DNA from: Pseudomonas viridiflava
GTDB taxonomy: Bacteria > Pseudomonadota > Gammaproteobacteria > Pseudomonadales > Pseudomonadaceae
Length of the DNA: 64,000 nucleotides
Assembly: GCF_900583165.1 (NCBI RefSeq)
Contig: NZ_UTKY01000091.1
Coordinates: forward strand, 124,001 to 188,000
Direction of reading: 5' to 3'
The notes beneath the pieces are model-generated. The model did no database searches. It had not been told where the DNA came from and saw only the letters and a list, made by a program, of their open reading frames with translations. Positions 8,368 to 15,567 of the stretch are shown here, one piece after another. The translations under genes and the position numbers were made by a program. How positions within the stretch are numbered: position 1 is the stretch's first letter; the number at the start of each line of letters is the position of its first letter.

Positions 8368-9131
8368 TGTTCCCGCAGCAGTTGGCGCACGTGGCTGGAA
8401 GCGGCGCGGTTGGTGGCGCCCAGACGGCTGCTCAAATCAGGCGTGTCGATATCCTTGATGGCGCTGACCAGGCAATCGCCCACCCGTGCCACATCTTCGG
8501 CCGTGGGCTGTTCAATCTGGCTGACCGACAAGGTCTCCCAGAGCAAACCAAGGCTGGCGTAGCTATCGATGTCATAGGCCATTGGCGGCACGCTGGCAGC
8601 TAGTGCCTCCAGCTCTTCGACGCTGCGCAAGGTCACCCGCGCCGCCGAAGCCTTGCCCATGGCGTGCACCATCACGCCGGGATCGCGCAGGGCGATCAGA
8701 CGGTTGGCTTGATAACCGTGGGCGAGAAACGCGCCGGACATGGCCTTGCCCACCAGCAGCGCGATCACCGGATGCCCAGCCAGGCGGGCGCGGGCGTAGC
8801 TGTCGGCGGCGGCGGCCAGGGCCTGATGAATGCCGAGGGCTTCTTCGCGACGACCGTAGGCTTGGCTCGGCACATCAACGATGGCGATCAGCGGACGCTT
8901 GTCGCCACGGGCGATGGCTTCATCCACGGCCTTGGCCAGGCCCCAGCCTTCGAGCAAGCCGACTTCACCGTTACGAGCGCGGGGAAAGCGGTTTTGCGCG
9001 TCAGTGACCACGGCAATAAAGCGCACGGCCTGTTCGCCCAACACGCCATCAGCAACCTTCAAAGAATCCGGCAAGCCCTCGACAGGCGACGCCCCGGCGC
9101 TCAATGCGTTGAACCACTGCAACCCTCTCAT
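8361..9131 (-). CDS. mdcE: Malonate decarboxylase gamma subunit MdcE
   Basis: A 256-residue protein with the crotonase-like carboxyltransferase fold. With MdcD it forms the decarboxylase that removes CO2 from malonyl-S-ACP to give acetyl-S-ACP. Recognisable segments are AVVTDAQNRFPRARNGEVGL, PLIAIVDVPSQAYGRREEAL and VGKAMSGAFLAHGYQANRLI, the last shaping the oxyanion region. Start and stop both overlap neighbours (mdcD by four bases, mdcG by seven). The biotin-independent version is indicated because no biotin carrier or Na+ pump subunit gene is present. Confidence 0.93.
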   Translation of the reverse strand: MRGLQWFNALSAGASPVEGLPDSLKVADGVLGEQAVRFIAVVTDAQNRFPRARNGEVGLLEGWGLAKAVDEAIARGDKRPLIAIVDVPSQAYGRREEALGIHQALAAAADSYARARLAGHPVIALLVGKAMSGAFLAHGYQANRLIALRDPGVMVHAMGKASAARVTLRSVEELEALAASVPPMAYDIDSYASLGLLWETLSVSQIEQPTAEDVARVGDCLVSAIKDIDTPDLSSRLGATNRAASSHVRQLLREQW

Positions 9132-9970
9132 GAGCGTTCTCCTTGATACAGCGCGCGCACGGTCGCGGGATCGATCTGCGGTGTGGCGTCCAATTCGGCG
9201 AGGCGCGCCAGGTAGTGTTCGGCCTGGCGGCTGCGTTGTTGAGTGGGCAGGCCTTGCTGCAGCAATGTACTGACCGTCTGCTGGATCTCGGTGAGGTCGT
9301 CGGCCACATAGCGGTCCGCCAAACCGCTGTTAAACCGTTGCTCGCCACCGGTCAGGCTCCAGATGAAAGGCCGGTCACGGGAGTCGTACTCGTCGAGCCC
9401 CGCTTCCTGCTCGATCACCTGCGGGCCGTTCAAGCCGACGCGGGCTTCACGGGTCACCACGAGGTAGCTGCACAACCCGGCTGCGATGGACATGCCGCCA
9501 AAACAACCGACGCTGCCCGCGACCAAACCGATCACCGGCTGGTACTGGCGCAGGTCGACAATCGCTGCGTGAATGTCGGCAATTGCGGCCAGGCCGAGGT
9601 TGGCTTCCTGCAAACGCACGCCGCCGGTTTCCAGCAGCAATACCGCGCGAGTGGGGACGCCGTTGCGATTGTCCTCGGCTGCCAACTCAAGTGCGCCGGC
9701 GATTTTTGCGCCGCCGACTTCCCCGAGGCTACCGCCCTGGAAATTGCCTTCAATTGCCGCGATCACCACCGGTAACCCAGCGATGCTGCCCTTGGCGATC
9801 ACCACGCCGTCGTCCGCTTGAGGCACCACCCCTTGGCGGCTCAGCCACGGCGACATGACGCGCTGGAAGGGGTCGATCAATTCACGGAAGGAACCGGCAT
9901 CCAGTAACGCCTTGGCCCGCTGCCGTGCACCCAGCTCGACGAAGCTGTGCTTGGCGAGTAAGTCAGTCAT
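9128..9970 (-). CDS. mdcD: Malonate decarboxylase beta subunit MdcD
   Basis: A 280-residue carboxyltransferase-fold subunit, partner of MdcE. It begins LLAKHSFVELGARQRAKALL. Family hallmarks are SIAGLPVVIAAIEGNFQGGS, LLLETGGVRLQEANLGL and GSVGCFGGMSIAAGLCSY, which line the malonyl-ACP site. The start is the ATG at 9970, eight bases inside the end of mdcC; the longer open frame upstream runs through mdcC and is not used. It acts in the cytoplasm as part of the MdcA-MdcC-MdcD-MdcE complex. Confidence 0.93.
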   Translation of the reverse strand: MTDLLAKHSFVELGARQRAKALLDAGSFRELIDPFQRVMSPWLSRQGVVPQADDGVVIAKGSIAGLPVVIAAIEGNFQGGSLGEVGGAKIAGALELAAEDNRNGVPTRAVLLLETGGVRLQEANLGLAAIADIHAAIVDLRQYQPVIGLVAGSVGCFGGMSIAAGLCSYLVVTREARVGLNGPQVIEQEAGLDEYDSRDRPFIWSLTGGEQRFNSGLADRYVADDLTEIQQTVSTLLQQGLPTQQRSRQAEHYLARLAELDATPQIDPATVRALYQGERS

Positions 9971-10262
9971 GGCCCACCTCCTCGAAACCTTGCTCCAGAC
10001 GCAAGCGCACCACGCCGGGCGTAGCGCCGAAATCGTGGATATCAATATTCAGGGCCGGCGGCGTTTGCTCCTGGAAGATCCGTTCGAAAAGATGCTGCCA
10101 GCGTTGCTCGGCGCCATTGACCGAGGTTTGCACCTGAATCGTCAGCGTGCCCGGCGTGCCTGGCTCCAGCAGCACTTCGAGGTCGCCGGAGCCGACACAA
10201 CCCACCAGCGCACGGCCCTTTGGCGGCTGCCCAGCGGGGAATTCAAAGGATAAGGTTTCCAT
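9963..10262 (-). CDS. mdcC: Malonate decarboxylase acyl carrier protein MdcC
   Basis: A 99-residue carrier protein. It starts METLSFEFPAGQP. The serine that takes the phosphoribosyl-dephospho-CoA group is in GCVGSGDLEVLL; it is residue 25 when counted from the ATG at 10262, the same number as the known site in the Klebsiella protein. This supports the ATG rather than the GTG one codon upstream. The start overlaps the mdcB stop by one base (TGATG) and the stop overlaps mdcD by eight. The prosthetic group is made by MdcB and attached by MdcG. Confidence 0.94.
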   Translation of the reverse strand: METLSFEFPAGQPPKGRALVGCVGSGDLEVLLEPGTPGTLTIQVQTSVNGAEQRWQHLFERIFQEQTPPALNIDIHDFGATPGVVRLRLEQGFEEVGHD

Positions 10263-11095
10263 CACAACGCTCCGTCGAGGCGGTCGATAAACAGGCAGGC
10301 GGCCAACAGGTCGGCGGCGCCGCCGGGGGAGGCATTCAGGGCCAGCAGTTGGTTGTCCAGTTCATGCAATTGGCGCCGACCGGCCAGGGTGGCGCTGCCG
10401 CCGGCATCCAGCACGGCTTGGGCGCCGCGCTGCATGGCCACGATCCCTTCGGGGCCGGCGCGGTAGAGCACGCAGGTGTCGGCCAGCTCGGTCATGATCG
10501 CAAGCAAGGCGTCCAGGCGGGCGTTCTGTTCGCCAGTGTTTTGCTGGCGGCTTTTACGCAATTGCGGCAGGCCGCGCTGGGTGACCGAGGGGAAACCCAG
10601 CTGCGCTTCTTCACGGGCACCGCGTGCGCCGTAGCGTTGGGCGACCTGGGCACCGTGACTCATGGGTTGCGGTGCGTAGCGGTCGTTGAGCAGGGCCAAC
10701 CGGGCGGCGTTCAACGTTACGGCGCGAGGTTCAAGGGCGGCCGCTGCGGTGAGCAAGCCGAGGGCCCAGATCGCGCCACGGTGGGTATTCACGCCGCCCG
10801 TGGTGGTGAGCATCGCCTGCTCACCTTCACGGCCGATGCGCCCAAGGGCTTCGCGCAGAGGCAAACCGACTTCAGCGAATTCGATGGCCGCTTCGGCCAT
10901 CTCCTTGAACATCGGCCATAGCGACAGCGCCGAAGCGTGCATCAGGCCCAGGTGCAGATCGCTATGGGCACCGTTACCGCGACGGTCGACCAGCGCCGGT
11001 TTGGGCGACAGGTCGGCCTCGTCGATCAGCGCATCCACGGCCATGTCTGCCAGCCGTTCGGCGAGGGTCAATTCATGCAGTTTGAGCGCGCGCAT
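10262..11095 (-). CDS. mdcB: Triphosphoribosyl-dephospho-CoA synthase MdcB
   Basis: A 277-residue protein of the CitG/MdcB family, which joins ATP and dephospho-CoA to form the precursor of the MdcC prosthetic group. Family motifs visible are LSPKPALVDRRGNGAHSDL near the N-terminus (PKPALVDxxxxGAHxD), GREGEQAMLTTTGGVNTHRG (TxGVNTHKG type) and DRYAPQPMSHGAQV. It abuts mdcA without a gap. Its presence beside mdcG means the locus carries its whole cofactor pathway and does not depend on citrate lyase genes. Confidence 0.93.
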   Translation of the reverse strand: MRALKLHELTLAERLADMAVDALIDEADLSPKPALVDRRGNGAHSDLHLGLMHASALSLWPMFKEMAEAAIEFAEVGLPLREALGRIGREGEQAMLTTTGGVNTHRGAIWALGLLTAAAALEPRAVTLNAARLALLNDRYAPQPMSHGAQVAQRYGARGAREEAQLGFPSVTQRGLPQLRKSRQQNTGEQNARLDALLAIMTELADTCVLYRAGPEGIVAMQRGAQAVLDAGGSATLAGRRQLHELDNQLLALNASPGGAADLLAACLFIDRLDGAL

Positions 11096-12766
11096 TTACC
11101 AACTCCTGAATTTGGCGGGCGGGTTGTACAGGCCACCGGACCAGTCCACCAGATCGGCCACGCTTTTGGCGGCCAGCAATTCGCGGGTGGCGTCGGTGCG
11201 GCGAATGCCGAGGTCTTCGGGCAACGCGATCAAACCTTCGCGGCGCATGCGGGCGGTGTCTTTGGGGTTGTGGCGCAGGCCGATGGCGGTCACCCCGGCG
11301 ACAGCGGCGATCATCGCCTGGCGCTCTTCTAGGGAACGGGCCTTGTACAGGTAGGCGATGCCTTCCTCGGTGAGCAAGTGAGTGACGTCGTCGCCGTAAA
11401 TCATGATCGGCGCCAAGGGCATGCCGCTTTTGCGGGCGACCTCTACTGCGTCCAACGTGTCGACGAAGGTCGGTTTGCCGCCCTCCTGGAAGGTCTCGAC
11501 CATTTGCACCACGAGTTTCTTGCCGCGCTCGAGCAGGGCCTCGGGCGCATCACCGTGGCGCATATCCAGCCAGGCCGGTGTGCCATGGCGGCGACCACGC
11601 GGGTCGTGGCCCATGTTCGGCGCACCACCAAAACCGGCGAGGCGGCCGCGGGTCACGGTGGAGGAATGGCCGTCACCGTCCACTTGCAGGGTGGCGCCGA
11701 TAAACAGGTCCACTGCGTATTGGCCGGCGAGTTGGCAGTACATGCGGTTGGAGCGCATCGAGCCGTCGCGACCCGTGAAGAACACATCCGGGCGGGCGGC
11801 GATGTAGTTTTCCATGCCCAGTTCGGTGCCAAAACAATGCACGCTTTCGACCCAGCCGCTTTCAATCGCGGGGATAAGGGTTGGGTGCGGGTTGAGGGTC
11901 CAGTTGCGGCAGATTTTGCCTTTGAGGCCGAGGGATTCGCCGTAGGTGGGCAGGATCAATTCGATGGCAGCGGTGTTGAAGCCAATGCCGTGGTTCAGCG
12001 ACTGCACATTGTGTTTTTCATAGATGCCACGGATGGCCATCATCGCCATCAACACATGCACCGGCTTGATATGACGCGGGTCGCGGGTGAACAGCGGTTC
12101 GATATAGAACGGCTTGTCGGCCACCACCACAAAATCCACCCAGCTTGCCGGGATGTCGACGCGGGGCAAGTCGGTGACGTCATCCACCAATTGATTGACC
12201 TGCACGATCACGATGCCGTCGCTGAACGCGGCGGGTTCGATCAATGCCGGGGTGTCTTCGGTACTGGCACCGGTGTAGATATTGCCGGCGCGGTCGGCCA
12301 TGAAACCGGCGCTGAGCACCACGTTGGGGATCAAGTCCACCACCAGCCGCGCATAGAGTTCGATGTAGGTGTGAATCGCGCCGATTTCCAGCAGGCCGTC
12401 TTCCAGCAACTGGCTGATGCGCAGCGATTGGGTGCCGGCGAAAGAGAAGTCCAGCTTGCGGGCGATGCCCTTTTCAAACAGGTCCAAGTGTTCGGAGCGG
12501 CCGACACTGGGCATGATCATGTGCAAATCGTGGAGCTTGGCGGGGTCGGTCTTGGCCAGGGAGCGGGAGAGAAAGTCGGCCTGTTTTTGGTTGTTGCCTT
12601 CCAGCACCACGCGGTCGCCAGGGAGGATCAGGGCTTCAAGGGCTTCGACAATCTTGTCGCTGGGCAATACCGCGCCGTCTGCATATTTTTTGACCAACCC
12701 GAGCCGCCGCTGCTTCTCGTCGCGCCGCCGCGTCCAGCGCGAGTCGGGGGTAGTTATTGTTGTCAT
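11096..12766 (-). CDS. mdcA: Malonate decarboxylase alpha subunit, acetyl-S-ACP:malonate ACP transferase MdcA
   Basis: A 556-residue protein, the expected size for MdcA. It exchanges acetate on acetyl-S-MdcC for malonate, so the thioester energy is kept. Readable family segments: PSDKIVEALEALILPGDRVV, EGNNQKQADFLSR, GIARKLDFSFAGTQSLRISQ, VHCFGTELGMENYIAARPDVF and APIMIYGDDVTHLLTEEGI. It is first in the operon; the promoter should lie in the 300-base stretch upstream, which also carries a REPIN. The start ATG at 12766 is followed by MTTITTPDSRWTRRRDEKQR, the normal N-terminus. Confidence 0.95.
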   Translation of the reverse strand: MTTITTPDSRWTRRRDEKQRRLGLVKKYADGAVLPSDKIVEALEALILPGDRVVLEGNNQKQADFLSRSLAKTDPAKLHDLHMIMPSVGRSEHLDLFEKGIARKLDFSFAGTQSLRISQLLEDGLLEIGAIHTYIELYARLVVDLIPNVVLSAGFMADRAGNIYTGASTEDTPALIEPAAFSDGIVIVQVNQLVDDVTDLPRVDIPASWVDFVVVADKPFYIEPLFTRDPRHIKPVHVLMAMMAIRGIYEKHNVQSLNHGIGFNTAAIELILPTYGESLGLKGKICRNWTLNPHPTLIPAIESGWVESVHCFGTELGMENYIAARPDVFFTGRDGSMRSNRMYCQLAGQYAVDLFIGATLQVDGDGHSSTVTRGRLAGFGGAPNMGHDPRGRRHGTPAWLDMRHGDAPEALLERGKKLVVQMVETFQEGGKPTFVDTLDAVEVARKSGMPLAPIMIYGDDVTHLLTEEGIAYLYKARSLEERQAMIAAVAGVTAIGLRHNPKDTARMRREGLIALPEDLGIRRTDATRELLAAKSVADLVDWSGGLYNPPAKFRSW

Positions 12767-12907
12767 GGTCGCTCCACGGGGTTTGCTGTCGTGGGCTGTA
12801 CCTTAGGAGTGAAGCTGTAGACGCATCAATCAAGCTCAGCGGCTGATCGTTACGGCTGGAGTAATGGAACATCAGCAAACGCGGACTTGGGCCTTATGCA
12901 GATCAAA

Positions 12908-12998
12908 GTGTGGGAGCGGGCTTGCTCGCGAATACGGGCTGTCAGTTGACACTTCTGTGCCTGAACCAGCGCATTCGCGAGCAAGCCCGCTCCCACAT
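12908..12998. repeat. REPIN (group C) upstream of mdcA
   Basis: The outer arms are GTGTGGGAGCGGGCTTGCTC and its near complement, with core GAGCGGGCTTGCTCGCGAAT; this is a different REP variant from the group A copies. It lies between mdcA and a DUF6124-like gene that both point left, about 140 bases in front of the mdcA start codon. Apart from it, 12767-13065 shows only the presumed mdcA promoter region; no convincing -35/-10 pair was found. Confidence 0.9.
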
Positions 12999-13024
12999 TT
13001 TCTCGGCGGCGCCTAATAATTCGC

Positions 13025-13062
13025 GGTCCCACAAAGGGACCGATCAGTCCCTATTGGGGACC
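13025..13062. repeat. Two tandem GTCCC-N5-GGGAC hairpins
   Basis: Two short palindromes stand next to each other: GGTCCCACAAAGGGACC (13025-13041) and AGTCCCTATTGGGGACC (13046-13062). Both have five- to six-base GC-rich stems with five-base loops. They sit right after the stop of the DUF6124-like gene and could serve as its 3' end, although no T-run follows on the minus strand. Confidence 0.6.
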
Positions 13063-13065
13063 GTT

Positions 13066-13305
13066 TCAAACATCATGTGACGAACTGACTTGCTCCAGCG
13101 CCCGCTCCACCAACAGTTGCCCCAGCTCTGCCATTTGCTGGATCCCGAGCATGATTGCCCGCTGCGAGGCATCCAGGTCGAAGGCCAGGTTGCAGGTGAG
13201 TGCGTTGAGGGACGATAAGGTTTCGCTGGCGTTTACCAGCAGGGTTTCGGTGTTTTGGTGGGGGTTGACGGTGAATAGGGGTGGATTGGGAGTAGGTTTG
13301 ACCAT
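13066..13305 (-). CDS. DUF6124-like small Pseudomonas protein
   Basis: A 79-residue acidic protein of unknown function. The segment FTVNPHQNTETLLVNASETLSS and the end QQMAELGQLLVERALEQ resemble the DUF6124 (previously grouped with DUF3077) proteins found in many copies in pseudomonads. The N-terminus MVKPTPNPPLFTVNP is shorter than in most members. No membrane segment or signal peptide is present. It is preceded by a long structured leader (13306-13600) that in other pseudomonads accompanies the same gene class as far as I recall. Family assignment is by memory of the motif, not by a search. Confidence 0.7.
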   Translation of the reverse strand: MVKPTPNPPLFTVNPHQNTETLLVNASETLSSLNALTCNLAFDLDASQRAIMLGIQQMAELGQLLVERALEQVSSSHDV

Positions 13306-13635
13306 GATTTACAGCTCCGATATGTGATGGAGACTGCCCTCTTCCGCTTGCACGCGAATTAAGGTGGCAGCCGTGCGCAGGTGTGCAAGACCGGGCATAT
13401 CGGACCCCGGCAGACCCCGAGGGATCTCCCGCGCACAGCCGCCATAACAAATACAGCAGGCATGAAAAACGCCCGTTGAAAGGCTAGGGGCGTTGGTGCG
13501 CCGACATGAAACCGGACTTGCACGTCCGTGTCACCGTTTTTTACGATGACGGGACGAAGACTAGGCCCGCTGACTGCACCCGACAAGTTCATGCCCGGCC
13601 CAAAATCTTGCAGGAAAAATCCGAAGCCCAGCCCA
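13306..13635 (-). other. 330-base gene-free stretch with structured leader
   Basis: No convincing protein gene fills this interval. It holds the C4-like RNA element (13465-13560), a run towards the DUF6124-like gene, and one 77-codon minus-strand open frame (13359-13592, beginning MNLSGAVSGPSLRPV and containing RGRSLGVCRGPICPVLH) that may be a translated leader or a degenerate Icd/Ash-like reading frame; its composition is Arg/Pro/Cys rich and I do not call it a gene. Confidence 0.5.
13465..13560 (-). ncRNA. Candidate C4/P4-CI-type antisense RNA leader
   Basis: Read on the minus strand, this region gives TGCAAGTCCGGTTTCATG, GGCGCACCAACGCCCC and then the hairpin AACGCCC-N13-GGGCGTT followed by TTT (13465-13494 on the plus strand). 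The same arrangement, a GTGCAAG...GGTTTCATG stretch followed by a GCGCC hairpin with a T-run, marks the C4 antisense RNAs of phages P1/P7 and the CI RNA of P4-like elements. These process from a leader and block translation of a downstream gene. Here the downstream gene is the DUF6124-like one. Assignment is by pattern memory only. Confidence 0.42.
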
Positions 13636-14055
13636 TCACAACCCCATCACCACCTTGAGCGGGCCAAGACCTTCGAGGGCATAGCTGTTGTACTCATACA
13701 CTCGCCCCTGAATATCCAATCGAAGCACGCCCTCATGCTCACTCACTTGAACATTGGGTTCCTTGGTTTTCAGAAAAGGATGCGCCGACACCAATGTGGT
13801 GAGTATTTCCTGATCGTTACTCAAGTTGCTATGCACGTAATAGCGGTATGAAAAGCCCACCGTCGCACCGCCTTGGCCATCCCGCGCGCCATAGATCGAG
13901 GAGCCGTTGCCCAGGGAATGCTTCAACACCACCTCGTCCAAATCCGGGGTTCCGGGCGATATTAACCAACTGCCTGCGATATAAATTAGACAGCCCACCA
14001 GCAGGCAGTTACGCAGGATCGGTATGAGGCCTTCAGTAGCCTTGTGAAATCGCAT
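13636..14055 (-). CDS. Small membrane-anchored protein, possible immunity partner of the toxin-44 protein
   Basis: A 139-residue protein with one N-terminal membrane segment (about residues 11-32, ILRNCLLVGCLIYIAGSWLI) followed by a soluble domain outside the membrane. The domain includes NGSSIYGARDGQGGATVGFS and YRYYVHSNLSNDQEILTTL. I do not recognise a named family with certainty. The start ATG at 14055 has AAGGAGAGG upstream and lies 23 bases inside the end of the toxin-44 gene, so the two are co-transcribed and probably coupled. That pairing is typical of toxin-immunity modules, but no function has been seen in the sequence itself. Confidence 0.72.
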   Translation of the reverse strand: MRFHKATEGLIPILRNCLLVGCLIYIAGSWLISPGTPDLDEVVLKHSLGNGSSIYGARDGQGGATVGFSYRYYVHSNLSNDQEILTTLVSAHPFLKTKEPNVQVSEHEGVLRLDIQGRVYEYNSYALEGLGPLKVVMGL

Positions 14056-14416
14056 ACTCGATACCTCTCCTTATCCAATATTGATCTCGCGGGTCATCAC
14101 CAAAAGGGTCACCTCCCCACCATGAGCCAAAATCCGGCAGGGTGGTTTTGGCGATGGTTTGAGCAACTCCTGCAGCCCGCAGTAACACATGATCGGGAAT
14201 GCCTAAAACCGTGCCCGTGGCACCGTAATTGAAATTGCCAAAAGCCTCGTATTGACGCCCTTGCTTCTTGTAGTTCCAAGGCCCTGCAGCTCTGACCTGC
14301 GAATAAAACCAAGAATAGGCGAACGCTGAACCCGGCCTGAGATGGATGCGCTTGCACTTGGCAATCGACATATTTTCGAACATTGAAACACCGGGAGGCA
14401 TTAACGGCACTGCCAT
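14033..14416 (-). CDS. Polymorphic toxin type 44 domain protein
   Basis: A 127-residue protein that is almost entirely a toxin-44 (Ntox44) type domain. The family hallmarks are FAYSWFYSQVRAAGPWNYKK, then YEAFGNFNYGATGTVLG, and VLLRAAGVAQTIAK, with GGDPFGDDPRDQ and GIEYA at the end. In larger proteins this domain is the C-terminal toxic part of polymorphic toxins, but here no delivery domain (Rhs, PAAR, VgrG, filamentous haemagglutinin) precedes it. The ATG at 14416 has AAGGA seven bases upstream; an ATG at 14458 with GAGGAGG immediately adjacent is the alternative. It overlaps the next gene by 23 bases. It could be a free intracellular toxin, an orphan toxin end, or a tamed derivative. Confidence 0.75.
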   Translation of the reverse strand: MAVPLMPPGVSMFENMSIAKCKRIHLRPGSAFAYSWFYSQVRAAGPWNYKKQGRQYEAFGNFNYGATGTVLGIPDHVLLRAAGVAQTIAKTTLPDFGSWWGGDPFGDDPRDQYWIRRGIEYAISQGY

Positions 14417-14670
14417 TTGCGTGTCCTTGCTGGCAAAGGAAAGCGCCGAACCTAGCATCCTCCTCAGACCAGAAAACCGGCTTAGCCTGGTTACAGAACT
14501 TACCTACATAAACAACATCCCGTTCCGACAACTTTGCTCTCAACCTGCATCAGGGTGATGCAATTTGGCGGGGTAAAAAGGAAGTTTCATACAGCGTTCA
14601 AGGGTTGTTGCCGGGAACTAGCCCATTTAGTCTTTTTGGCCGCATGACCACCGCGATAGGACTGAGCAAC

Positions 14671-14958
14671 ATGCCCATGCACAACCCACCTCACCCAGGC
14701 GAAATCCTGCTGGAAGATGTGATTCCCGCACTGGGCATCACCATCACCGAAATGGCCCGTCGCCTTGGATTTGCCCGTGAGACTTTTTCAAGGATTTTGC
14801 ATGGGCATGCACCCGTAAGCCCAGACTTGGCCGTGCGACTTGAGCGAGCCGGTGTGAGTACCGGAAGGTTATGGCTATCGATGCAGAGTGCCTACGATTT
14901 GTGGCAGGCCGAACATCGGGAGCAGCCGGTGATTGAGCGGTTTGCGCGGATTGAGTAG
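14671..14958 (+). CDS. HigA-type XRE family antitoxin, orphan
   Basis: A 95-residue helix-turn-helix protein of the HigA/VapI addiction-module family. It begins with the signature MPMHNPPHPGEILLEDVI, has the HTH in ITITEMARRLGFARETFSRI, and shows VSPDLAVRLERAGVSTGRLW and the C-terminal YDLWQAEH. Its usual partner, a HigB RelE-like mRNA interferase, should be encoded just upstream on the same strand. The 212 bases before it contain no intact higB, only a weak trace (14533-14574). The ATG at 14671 follows AGGA at slightly long spacing. It may act as a stand-alone repressor. Confidence 0.85.
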   Translation: MPMHNPPHPGEILLEDVIPALGITITEMARRLGFARETFSRILHGHAPVSPDLAVRLERAGVSTGRLWLSMQSAYDLWQAEHREQPVIERFARIE

Positions 14959-14980
14959 CGGGCACAGGCTTCCAAACACA

Positions 14981-15090
14981 GAAGATCAAATGTGGGAGGG
15001 GGCTTGCCCCCGATAGCGGTGGGTCAGTAACAGATGTACTGGCTGACACACTGCAATCGGGGGCAAGCCCCCTCCCACATTTTGATCTTC
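14981..15090. repeat. REPIN (group A) between higA-like gene and chpC
   Basis: A group A REPIN whose inverted arms extend beyond the REP core: GAAGATCAAATGTGGGAG on the left and CTCCCACATTTTGATCTTC on the right. It lies between two convergent genes. Confidence 0.93.
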
Positions 15091-15111
15091 ACTGGGTTTG
15101 AGAATAGGGGG

Positions 15112-15567
15112 TCAGGCCAGGCCGGACTCCACCAGCAGCGCTTCAAGCCCCATCAAATCCGGCACTTTCGCCACCTGCTCCCCCACCTGCACCGCCGCCA
15201 GCTCCAGCGGGCACAACGGCACATCCACGTAACTCAATTGGCTATCGAGCTTGTACGAGCGGGGAATGCCCTGGATCACCAGCGCAATAAACTTCAATGT
15301 CGGCCGGCCGCCCAAGGCGTTGAGCACCACGATGCGTGAACGCTCGCCGGTGACACCCGCTTCACCGCACGCCGCTTCAAAGCTGATCAGCGGCACTTGC
15401 TGGTCGCGCCAGGTCACTTGCCGCAGGTACCACGGCGGTGCATCGCTGGCCGGTTCCCCACGCTGAAAGTCGATCAGCTCGGCGATGGCGACGTTGGGCA
15501 ACACCAGGTGGCGGTCGGCCAGCGGCAGTAGCAGGCCAGTGAGTTGGCTAGTGCGGTGGTCAAGCAT
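15112..15567 (-). CDS. chpC: CheW-like protein ChpC of the Pil-Chp system
   Basis: A 151-residue single CheW domain protein. It reads SQLTGLLLPLADRHLVLPNV at the start, then AIAELIDFQRGEPASDAPPW and the CheW core YLRQVTWRDQQVPLISFEAA. CheW-like proteins link the chemoreceptor to the kinase. It follows chpA with an eight-base overlap (ATG at 15567 inside the chpA end), the position of chpC in P. aeruginosa, except that the methylesterase gene chpB which normally lies between them is missing. ChpC has only a modest role in twitching in P. aeruginosa. It is the last gene of the operon. Confidence 0.88.
   Translation of the reverse strand: MLDHRTSQLTGLLLPLADRHLVLPNVAIAELIDFQRGEPASDAPPWYLRQVTWRDQQVPLISFEAACGEAGVTGERSRIVVLNALGGRPTLKFIALVIQGIPRSYKLDSQLSYVDVPLCPLELAAVQVGEQVAKVPDLMGLEALLVESGLA

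Noticed and set aside
11378..12820. 480-codon plus-strand frame opposite mdcA
   Set aside because: Antisense shadow of a clearly conserved MdcA; composition rich in His, Gln and Gly without any motif.
14109..14543. 144-codon frame overlapping the toxin-44 gene in another frame
   Set aside because: Only the -14416..14033 frame shows the toxin-44 motifs and a well-placed ribosome binding site.
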